Shown here: positions 55,762 through 64,000 of the stretch, one piece after another
Layout of the letters: each line of letters opens with the position of its first letter
Numbering within the stretch: position 1 is the stretch's first letter
NCBI GenBank assembly: GCA_026936325.1
Contig: JAPTHN010000116.1
Span: 696,898 to 760,897 of the forward strand
Direction of reading: 5' to 3'
Source of the DNA: Platynereis dumerilii
Taxonomy: Eukaryota; Annelida; Polychaeta; Phyllodocida; Nereididae
DNA: 64,000 nucleotides
Program-made: the position numbers and the translations under genes
Notes under the pieces: generated by a model
What the model was told of the DNA's origin: nothing
What the model saw: the letters and a program-made list of their open reading frames with translations, nothing else
Database searches by the model: none

Positions 55762-58700
55762 CTGTAGAAAAATATGATATCGATGCTATATATATATATA
55801 TAATCATCAATTTCCTTATCCCACAAGAGTCAGCTGTCCTACTAGTACGGCAGATTTTCAAAACAATTCTGCACTTTTTGATAAAGCTATGAAATTTGGC
55901 ACAGTGGTTCCCAAGGTGTTGAAGTTTAATTTAAATGTTGGGGGCATTCTGGAGAATACTTTTGGTTGCCATGGTAACCATTTTTGCTTCCTGCTCCCTG
56001 GTAACCATACTTTTCAAACTAAATTGCACTTTGCATATACTGCAAAGCTTATTGCGTTGTGCTACCTGATGTTTGAGGCTCAATTTTTTTATTGTTTGCA
56101 TGTTTATACATTTTTCTGAGAAAATTATCAGTTTCCATGGCAACCTTACCACAGAAAATTGGCCAGACGGAGGAAATAACTGAAATATGCCACTTTAATT
56201 GCTTATAACAGGATAATGTTAGTACTGATATGCCTCATATCAATCTCAAATTTGAATATTGCTTATTATGAATTTTAATAATTTTTCTTTGAAGCAGGTT
56301 GCCATAGAAACCAAATTTTAATATCACCAAATCATCAAAAGTTTGAGGTGACAAGATCCTGCGTATGATAAAGAAACAGAGTGGTAGGGATTTTGCACCT
56401 TACATTTTTGAACTGCTCTCCCAGTGCTAAGTGCAAAAAGTGTTTTCACTCCAAGGCATTATTATATAATGAGAAACTGTTGTCATGGATACTGGTCAAA
56501 CATTTGAGTTGGATCATCACCATTTATAAATTAAAATACACAGCATGTTGAACGTAATACCGCATCAAACAAAAGTAAGATTCATTTTAAAATTGGCAAA
56601 TTCATGGATTTCTTGCATAATCTATGATGTATTAAATTGTGTTGCCATGGCAACAATGAAAATGAGATAATTTCAAAATATCATAGAAATCTTGGTTTTA
56701 CCAAAACAATAAAATGACATGAAAGGATCCATGCATAATGCCATAAGGGGTGGCCTTGCGTCCCAGTTTTAAAGTTGAATCCCACAGAATACAGCTGCTC
56801 CACCTATTGTACTCCATGTAACTAAATGGTTCAACAAAAATACCCCTGCTGGTTGCTCCCCCGCTTGGTCAAATTGTTCACATTACATTGGAAAAGCCAC
56901 AGATTTTTGAAAACAGGGGTAGGCTCTCGAAGGCTGCTGGCTCAGCCAGGAATAATGGCACTAAACTATAAATACACAAATTTTGGGTCGATATACAGGC
57001 CTATAATCCAATACAACTTTCATAAAAATCGGAGAAGGAACCTTTGAGATATTCAGTTAATTTTAAGGGGGACTTATTTTTGTTGAACTGTTTTTCATAA
57101 TTTTCTCATATTGTACACCACGTAACTCTCAAAAAACATCGGTTACCCCCCTTCAAAGACTTGTTTTTCAATAAGGTGTAGTTTCAGCTATATTCCTTTA
57201 ATTTTTCATAATTATCTCTTGGATATTGTTCAGGTGACGCAGCTTTTCGTTGTAAATCCCATACTTTTTTAGTATTTTACTGTATGTTTTATGTAATGAC
57301 ATAAGATTTTGAAAAGATCATGTATCGAAAATTATGTTGGATAGCCCCCTTTTTTTTCTACGTTGGAAAGCTTTCTTTTTGAAGAACTTTTTGGCAAAGT
57401 TTCATAAATATCTCATGGATTTTAGATTTCTTGCCAAGTGTGGGATTCAACTTTAAATAGTTGCTAAATTGGTTGGAGGTACTTTATTTTTTATAGACCT
57501 ACCTTTAACCAAAACTTGTTACATATTTAAAGTTCAACACAAGAACCACAATTTTTCATCAAATTCATATTTCACACAATGGAGTCCTTTCTCAGGCCCA
57601 ATTGACGAAATCTCACACTTCACACTTCAAGATTCATGAATATCCACATCTCACAAATGCATGACTAGAACTGTGTTTTTGTAATATAACGTAGAATATT
57701 AATGATTTTACATGGAGTAGGATGGCCAGTTTGTTACATGGGTTTTATAATTTTCTTCCCAGCTTCATAATGTAAAGCCTGGTCCTATTTCCGACGTCGA
57801 TTCAGCTTCCAGTCAGAGTATTAGTTAGATGAACTCAAATCTGGATTGAACAGAACTGCTGTAGTGACTGGGCCCAGTCTACAGAGACAGGACCCAGTGC
57901 GGAGTGATGGAGCGTGGTACAAAGGACTACAAATGCCAAGCACTCTGATTTCTGTGGCAAAATGTGATTTTTTTAAAATGCCGCCACTGAATATCTGGGA
58001 ATCTGGTAGTTATATTGGTCACAGAAGTCCAATGAGTGTACCAAAAGATGCGGAATTTAATGGCCTTCAATGTGATATGCATTACCGCTGTTCATGGCCC
58101 ATATAAATATAGCTCCCAGATTTGTATGTGGAAAATGTGTTTCTTGCCAAATTCCCAAGAATTTCTGGGAACTGGGTAGTAAAATTGGCCATAGAGGGTC
58201 AATCAGCACACCAAAAGATGGGGAATTCAATGGCCTTCAATTTTAAATGCATTACTGGCCCTGTTGTAGCAGATTAACTTATAGCTCCAATATCTTAATG
58301 TGGACAAATTTGTTGTTGTTCTTTTTTGGCCAAAATCCCGAAATAGATTTCTGGAACTGTGGAAATAATGAATTTTGATGAGTAAAAGTTGCCCAGTGGG
58401 AAACCTAAGGTGAGTAGATGGGCTTAGGAGTAGAATTTAAGGTGTTATGGGTTGAGGGGAAAAAGCCTTTTGAGTGAGATGATGCACCTGCTATATGTAT
58501 GTATGTATGTATGTATCTTTATTAGCCAGGGAAGCAAAAGCTTATCAAGCCGGCCAGTCAAAACAAATTTACAATAACAGAATAATCAAAACAGTTGATC
58601 CATCATTAGCAAATTTACATACAGTAGACATCATTCCAGACATACAATGCTTTTGCAAAGGTACATTTTGAAGTTAGTCTGAACATTCCAATTACAACAA

Positions 58701-61700
58701 TTTTTATACTTTTTATGTAATATTGAAAATTACCCAGATATATATACATTGCCAAGGATAGTTGCATATAAAACTCCAATTTACAGCAACATGCCATATC
58801 TATACAATAATTAGTTTTGAACGAAAGTCCTCCCTTGTTGCTTCAGTGTTTTATACACATACATCTTATAGTGAATGGAGTAGCGAGGGTGGCCAAGATA
58901 TATACAAAATTAAACATCCAGAAATCATGGTATCAAACAAAAGCAATGGTTAAATATTTTACACAACATGTAAATGATATGACATACAAATGTTCTAACA
59001 AAAATTAGGGAACAAACTGGCAGTCTCTAAAAGGCATGGATCAATGAACATTGAAGACTTGATTATATAGCATAATTTTACAGAAAACTTTTTTTATGGA
59101 CATTCAATGCTGTATTTCTCAACATAAAAGTTTTTGACAGCTCTTTTGAAATGATGTTGTGACATGTCTCTCAGATCCTGTCTTAAAGAATCAGCCAGCG
59201 AATTCCATACTTTTGCCCCCTTTCTTCGAATCATTTTCGATCCAATCTCAGATTTAGATGGTTTAACATACAATTTGAATCTGTTTCTTGTGTTTGGATA
59301 CCCCGCACGGTTATTTGTATATGGCTGTTATTATGATTAGATTAGATGCGTCTAGAAGATGATCTGAGGAAAATTTCAGCCTTGATATCCGATGGGTTCT
59401 ATTTTTAAAATTCAAACAAAACCACAGTGTCTTTATTTCAAAAATATTTGTTTGAGTTTTTACCAATTATATATATTGCCATTTGTGCATTGGAGATACC
59501 TCAAAGCTGGCACAAGAAACTGAAGATACACGCCCAATTATCCCTGGAACTAAACTATATAGATCTTCAAAATTAGGCAAAAATGAAGTAACAAAGGAAT
59601 TTGAGTCTTCAGCCATTTTGGGAGTTCCAAAGCAAATTGTACATTGGAGGTACCTCAAATCGGACACCCAGAATAGGAAATACCAGCCCAAATTGTTATT
59701 ACAAATAATATCAAAGTGTGGCTAATCAATTGATCAGAACTTTTGCTGAAATACTCCCCATAGTGGCCACTTTGCTAGTAAGATAAGGCTTCCATGCTTC
59801 TGGATACCTCTTCAATCTGAGCCATCCTCTAAAACAATCTTGTATTTGTAGTTCCCATTGATTCAAGATTCCATGCATAACATTTTTTTTTATGAACGTC
59901 TTAATTATGCCATTGGTATAATAGACTCCTTTGTAAATATGTTTTTGCTTAATTTTTTAAAACAGTGTAGAGACTAGAGGCCACATTTCACAATTACAAG
60001 TCTGTTATATTTGTTGAAATTTATGACAATAACTATTGCCTGTAATTTTGGCCACTTCTTGGTCTATAAATACTTAGTTCAGTGCAAAAACATATTATTA
60101 GAATCCCATACGGCCACCAGGGGTGCCCCAATCAAAGAACGAATGCAAAATATGAATTCCTTGCCCATTAAAACCCCAAAATAGAGGTATCATATGAGAA
60201 TATGTGACTCTTAGTTAAGAAGTTAAAGCAGTACGCCAATTATTAGGGCGGCCATCTTGAATATGAACAATATGGCCTCCAGGATAGCTCAAATCACTAA
60301 AGTGATGCCAAAAATGAATTCCTCAGTCAGAAAAACCCCAAATTAGAGGTATCACTAAAGTATTTACGATGCCTGCTTGAAAAGTTACGAAATCGCCCAT
60401 ATCCGATGGCGGTCATATTGGATTTGGATACGGCCACCAGGGGGCAGGGGGCGAAATCAGCTTGGCAGTAGGTTGATTTTGAAGGTCTTAGTAATGTCTA
60501 CCCACAACCAAAACCTCATGAAATTGTAATAAAGTGAACGATTTCTTTGCTGAGCTTCATTCTGTGAATACAAGCATTTAATGACCTTCTTGGGAAACCA
60601 AAATTATTCAAAAAATGCAAATATTTTCACTTTGACCCCACTTATAACCATAACAACAACCTTTGCCTTAAATGTCAAATCGCAAAAATGAAGTTATATC
60701 TCATTGCTAAGGTTTTGGTGCAATACTTAAGGTTCCTAGTGATTTCCTTGGCTTAACCTGATAAAAGAATATTTTTCCGAAACAGTAATTTGAGAGGACT
60801 TTTAGATTGTTATGCCTCTGTTTGTATGGTAACCATGGTTACTTACATCTGTATTTCTCATCATGTTAAAGTAGAAAAGTAACACTTTCACATGATAGCA
60901 TCTTTCTATGAATTCCATCATTTAATGCCCTTCTGGTTGAAAATTAAAGTCCAAAATTATTTTTAAAAAGCAAATATTTTCACTTTGACCCCTCTTATCA
61001 CTATGACAACCACCTTAGTCCTAAAAGGTCAAATCGCAAAAATGAAATTTGGTCTCATGGGACTGTTTTTGGTGCACGACTTGAAGTCCTAACTCATTTC
61101 CTAGGCTTAGCCTGATAAATGATTATTTTTTCAAAACAATATCTTGAGATGACTTTAATATTGTGGTGCCTCTGTTTGTATGGTTACCATGGTTACTTAT
61201 GTCTGTATTTCACATCGGTAAAAGTAGAGAAGTTGAGCTCTCATATGATAGCTAATTTGTAGGAATAGCTAAATTTGTTGCCCTATAGGGTGAAATTGAA
61301 CATCAAGATACACCAAAAAAGTTTGAAAAATTCACTTTGACGCCTCTTATTACCATGACAACAACTGTTGACCTGAAAGGCCGAATGATAAAAATGAAGT
61401 TTGTGCAAATGAAAATGTTTTTGGTAGCTCAGTTGAAATCAGTATATAAATCTGGTTAAGATATATCATAAAATGTGAAATTCACGAAATTCTGATATTC
61501 TTGACAAAAAATGGTTGCCATGGCAACCAGAAGTATTCTCCAGAATGCCCCCAATGCTTAAATTAAGCTTCATGACCTTGAGAATCCATGTACCTAATTT
61601 CATAGCTTTATCAAAATGTGCAGGGTTTTTCTGTTTTGAGGGAAAATCTGCTGCACTATACCAGTTGAGCTCAAGGACAGTCCCCAATCCAAGTACTAGG

Positions 61701-63091
61701 CGCAACCTATTATACCAAATACACTCATGGGGGTAGGAGGTCCATCAGTTTTAGGGGGCTGCCCTAAAGATATTGCCCAAATTGGCCCGAAAAATCAAAA
61801 TTCATTAACTGTTCTGATCAAAACTCCCAAAAATTAATATCAATGAAATCAGGAAGTTCCAAGGCATTCTGATGTTGCCAAACTATAAATTAAACTGTAA
61901 AGTATTGTCTTTGGAGCCCATGTTTTTTCGCTAGCCCAACTCTAATGTCCTCTGTGCTTAAATATTTATGCTTTACATTTTTATGGTTTTGCTTGAGAGT
62001 AAATCAGAGGACAGCAAACTTGCTTGGGAGTACATCAGTAAACATCAAGCTTTGCTTGGGAGTAAATCAGTAAACAGTAAGCTTTGTTTGGGAGTAGATC
62101 AGTAAAGTTTGCTTGGGAGTAAATCTGTAAACAATAAACTTTGCTTGGGGTTAATTAGTAAACAATCAACTTCAACTTACTGAAGTGAGCAGGAGCCCGG
62201 AAAGCTTTGAAAGTCAGTGTAACTCGTCTTAATAATGTTCTGCTTTCTGAAGAAAGTATTTATTGTTGTTCCAATTGCGTTGAATTCCATAAACATTTTC
62301 TCCTTCCGGTTGGTGAATAGCGACAGCCGGATCTGAAAATAAGAATTTAATATTTTCATTGGAGTGTCGCATTTCTAAGACTTTTTTCCTGATAAAGCTA
62401 GCCTTTAAACTACTTTATCTTCTTGGAAGATACACAGGATTACATATTTAGTGCAATTTAACTTAATTTAGCTATTCTTTCCTTAAAATGCCGAGAAGAC
62501 ACCTCATTGTACCCCTTTCAAACAATCTTAATAAACATAATGGGTCTTTAGTGCATGTTTTTCTATACCAAAATTAAATTCCAACTGCACTAATGAATGC
62601 CAAAAAGTTGTCCCAAAAATTAAGTGGCTATGGGGTTGGTCTAGTGGTAGTATGTTGAGCTGGGTTCGAAACCAGCTCCTGTCGGGTCACTTCGGCCTAT
62701 GTTGGACGGCTGTTTCAATCATCCTTCACCTCATTGCCATGTCCTACTCCTGGCCAACTCATTTTTCCAACTTTTCTAAAGGATATAGAGTCATAAGCAA
62801 TCAATGTCCTATGTGAACAGACCACAGTTCAAAGTTATGCCAGATTCATTGATATTAAGACCTCCCTATGACTGTCATTGTAACAGTTAAAAAATATCAT
62901 CGCTATTAGTTACTCACTACGGGACAGTTATTCCAGTTTGTGTCGATAAGACTTGACCTGTAATCTCCCATTACAGCTGGATCTTCAGTAGCTTCCAGTT
63001 CAGTACCAACGTCTCCTGCAGTCCTAAATTTCACCAGAGGTTCTCCACCTGTGCCACCTCTGATTCTGAATAACCACTTCCACGTATGGAT
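55593..63091 (-). CDS. Secreted PAN-family protein, copy 2 (5' partial)
   Basis: Three coding exons on the minus strand: exon 3 63091-62918 (58 codons), exon 4 62332-62181 (152 bases), exon 5 55761-55593 (to TGA), phases 0, 0 and 2, all GT-AG, no stops. Together they encode the unnamed C-terminal domain: IHTWKWLFRIRGGTGGEPLV, GDYRSSLIDTNWNNCPV, IRLSLFTN, FFRKQNIIKTSYTDFQSF, NYKRFFILKADGCVWNRGYL, ADGCPVTQNKAYPALLYSDG, ending EMCK. By comparison with copy 1, the signal peptide and PAN-like exon should lie just beyond the window edge. The intact frame suggests this copy is functional, secreted, role unknown. Intron 4 is swollen by a 5.8-kb transposon. Confidence 0.75.
56769..57456. mobile_element. 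MITE with TTAAAGTTGAATCCCACA ends (copy B)
   Basis: 688 bp, inverse orientation to 25531-26212, matching along its length. Flanked by T/A-rich sequence consistent with TTAA insertion. Nested in the 5.8-kb element. Confidence 0.88.
57960..58400 (+). repeat. Two to three ~180-bp diverged tandem units
   Basis: TCTGGGAA.CTGG.TAGT, ATTGG.CA.AGA, ACCAAAAGATG.GGAATT and AATGGCCTTCAAT recur in order. Non-coding. Confidence 0.7.
58494..59320 (-). mobile_element. LINE 3' fragment (RT C-terminus, (TACA)n tail)
   Basis: The minus strand at about 59315-59093 encodes NNRAGYPNTRNRFKLYVKPS and later GAKVWNSLADSLRQDL and FKRAVKNFY, the standard C-terminal end of many LINE reverse transcriptases, followed by a stop. 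A 0.57-kb 3' UTR ends in a (ATAC)n microsatellite at 58494-58520. 5' truncated. The 3' UTR between 58550 and 59090 has no other feature. Confidence 0.8.
59321..60539. other. Interior of the 5.8-kb element, no gene
   Basis: 59480-59660 has two copies of CATTGGAG.TACCTCAAA in a ~160-bp repeat. 60100-60450 has CGGCCACCAGGGG/GCGGCCATCTTG motifs repeated. No coding features. Confidence 0.45.
60540..61440 (+). repeat. Three ~350-bp tandem units
   Basis: TTTTCACTTTGACCCC, TTAGCCTGATAAA.GA, GTTTGTATGGTAACCATGG and GGTCAAATCGCAAAAATGAA recur in order, with the third unit the most diverged. Confidence 0.8.
61652..61989. other. Copy 2 intron 4 between the element and the minisatellite
   Basis: 61670-61730 matches 13460-13510 of copy 1 (CAAGGACAGTCCC, CCAAGTAC.AGGC). 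Otherwise nothing. Confidence 0.5.
61990..62163 (-). repeat. Intronic minisatellite, ~31-bp unit, 5-6 copies (copy 2)
   Basis: Same unit as 14600-14975 (TTTGCTTGGGAGTAAATCAG), placed just after exon 4 as in copy 1. Confidence 0.9.
62181..62332 (-). CDS. Copy 2 exon 4
   Basis: Acceptor CTTATTTTCAG, donor GTAAGT, 152 bases, phase 0 in, phase 2 out; identical length to copy 1 exon 4. Confidence 0.82.
62333..62624. other. Copy 2 intron 3, left part
   Basis: Short AT-rich intron sequence. Its first ~20 bases resemble copy 1 next to exon 4, then similarity is lost. Confidence 0.4.
62625..62790 (+). mobile_element. tRNA-like SINE head with anticodon arm deleted
   Basis: GGGTTGGTCTAGTGGTAGT-type box A (TGGTCTAGTGG) is followed after only about 13 bases by a perfect box B GGTTCGAAACC. 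The spacing is too short for a tRNA, so this is a SINE or tRNA-derived relic, not a functional tRNA gene. Confidence 0.55.
62918..63091 (-). CDS. Copy 2 exon 3
   Basis: Acceptor ATAATTCCAG, donor GTGAGT. 174 bases, phase 0 at both ends. Complete, unlike the truncated copy 1 exon. Confidence 0.8.
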
Positions 63092-63250
63092 CTGGAATTA
63101 TATTGTGTATCTATTTTACAAGAACATTGGAAAACTGTCAGAGGGTCAATGCTCTTGGCCCTCAACTGCCCTCATTTGCTCTTTAAATACATAGTCTGTA
63201 ATTTCACTCTAATTTGTAATTTAAATAAATTTACTATTCAAATGCTGTTT
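63092..63250. repeat. Segmental duplication, upstream flank of exon 3 (copy 2)
   Basis: Matches 36001-36030 plus 36820-36960, skipping the SINE insertion in copy 1. Confidence 0.8.
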
Positions 63251-63309
63251 ACAGTAGACGAAAATGAGTGCTTACAGAATTGGACTGAAATTTTCCTTGT
63301 GAGGTCATA

Positions 63310-64000
63310 CAGTGGGGTGCGAAAGTTTGGGCACCCTTGGAGTGGGGTCACATTTTTTCAAATTTCAGACAAACCGTTTGCAGAATCTTTCCAACGTGAA
63401 TTGTGTGAGTGGAGGATACCCATGCACTCAATTTTAGCCAGAAAGAACAATGGAAATATAACAACGTAAAACAATATGGGTAATTTTGTTAGATTTTACA
63501 TGTGCAAAAGTTTGGGCACTCCGACAGATTCTGATCTTGATTTTTGTGATTGCAATATAAAAGCTCTAAAATGCTTTGGATAAAAATTTAAGCATCCTAG
63601 GATTTTATTTTGTGTGAATTTTTAATTTTAATCCCCAACAGAATGACTCCAAAGTTGGCAGATTGGATGTACCCGATGTATGTCAGATTATATTATAAAA
63701 TTTCTATCATTTTGAGTCCGGGAGAGGAAAAAGTTGATTTATTACGTTTATTTTTCATTACCTAAATATAACAGATTACTCTTTGATGAAATGTTGGAGC
63801 AGCTCAGACCTATATCCAAATGAAATACTTTATTTCCAAAAAAGTTCAACTTTCTGGGCATCTATGTCAGAGTAATTTGACTTTTCCAGCTAATATATTT
63901 CTGAAACCTGCTATTTTTGAGTTTTGTTGTGTAGAAATGACAATTTCGGAATTAATACAGGTGTCATCCGTAATTTTTGGCCTGCCTATTCTTGCCCTAG
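63310..64000 (+). mobile_element. Tc1/mariner-like element, left end, runs off the window
   Basis: CAGTGGGGTGCGAAAGTTTG preceded by TA (63308-63309) is the classic Tc1/mariner terminus style. A related box (TGTGCAAAAGTTTGGGCACT) at about 63500 looks like the internal repeat of a long IR-DR end. No transposase is visible before the window ends. Confidence 0.7.

Larger units (their letters stand above)
55850..61651. mobile_element. 5.8-kb inverted-repeat element, non-autonomous, with nested insertions
   Basis: The left end GCAGATTTTC and right end GAAAATCTGC begin inverted repeats of about 150 bp that share TTGATAAAGCTATGAAATT, GGGGGCATTCTGGAGAATAC and GGTTGCCATGGYAACCA. Copy 1 has the uninterrupted site at about 13450. 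Flanks show no perfect duplication. The interior has no transposase; it carries a TTAA MITE, a LINE 3' fragment and tandem repeats. Confidence 0.8.

Noticed and set aside
62625-62700. Possible functional tRNA gene
   Set aside because: Box A and box B are present but the anticodon arm is missing; best read as SINE or tRNA relic.
63086-63469. 127-codon plus-strand frame
   Set aside because: Antisense to the copy 2 exon 3 acceptor region and running into a Tc1-like end; composition is not protein-like.

Overview
This is a stretch of an invertebrate animal genome. It is AT-rich, with spliced genes, long introns, and dense DNA-transposon, MITE and SINE debris. The gene families (LDLa/LRR seven-helix receptor, PAN-type secreted proteins, P-type transposase, PIF1-like helicase, LINE pieces) fit a marine invertebrate, perhaps an echinoderm, hemichordate or lancelet. 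I cannot name the species. No rRNA, CRISPR array, LTR retroelement or capsid-bearing element was recognised.

Layout. 1-2.3 kb: the 3' exon of an orphan LGR/GRL101-like GPCR with a MITE directly behind its stop codon. 3.6-6.9 kb: a decayed LINE-ORF1-like/Impact-domain reading frame split by a hAT-type element with perfect 8-bp target duplications. 7.8-12.7 kb: LINE fragment, MITEs, foldback hairpins. 13-38 kb: a minus-strand gene (copy 1) for a secreted protein with a signal peptide, a PAN-like module and an unnamed invertebrate C-terminal domain. 50.8-63.3 kb: a paralogous minus-strand copy 2 whose first coding exon lies beyond the window. The two copies share exon lengths, splice phases, an intronic minisatellite and the sequence downstream of the gene, so this is a segmental duplication. 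Comparing the copies shows what has been inserted in each.

The most notable region is 16.9-35.4 kb. It lies between exons of copy 1 that are only about 0.6 kb apart in copy 2. It carries two spliced genes tail to tail. On the plus strand, 8 exons encode a ~764-aa protein with an RFX-like winged helix at the N-terminus and a P-element/THAP9-like DDE/D transposase core. On the minus strand, 9 exons with every splice phase consistent encode a 942-aa PIF1-type helicase ending in a C4HC3 PHD finger. I infer a large two-gene transposon-like cassette, or a domesticated derivative of one. I could not find its terminal repeats by eye.

38-50 kb is gene-poor: paired MITEs, minisatellites, and a GC-rich ~21-bp satellite (45.35-46.74 kb) that is open in several frames on both strands and should not be read as a gene. 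Copy 2 is swollen by a 5.8-kb inverted-repeat element (55.85-61.65 kb), for which copy 1 has the empty site, and by a 1.6-kb MITE that contains a second hAT MITE and four CRE palindromes. A Tc1/mariner-like end enters at 63.31 kb and runs off the window.
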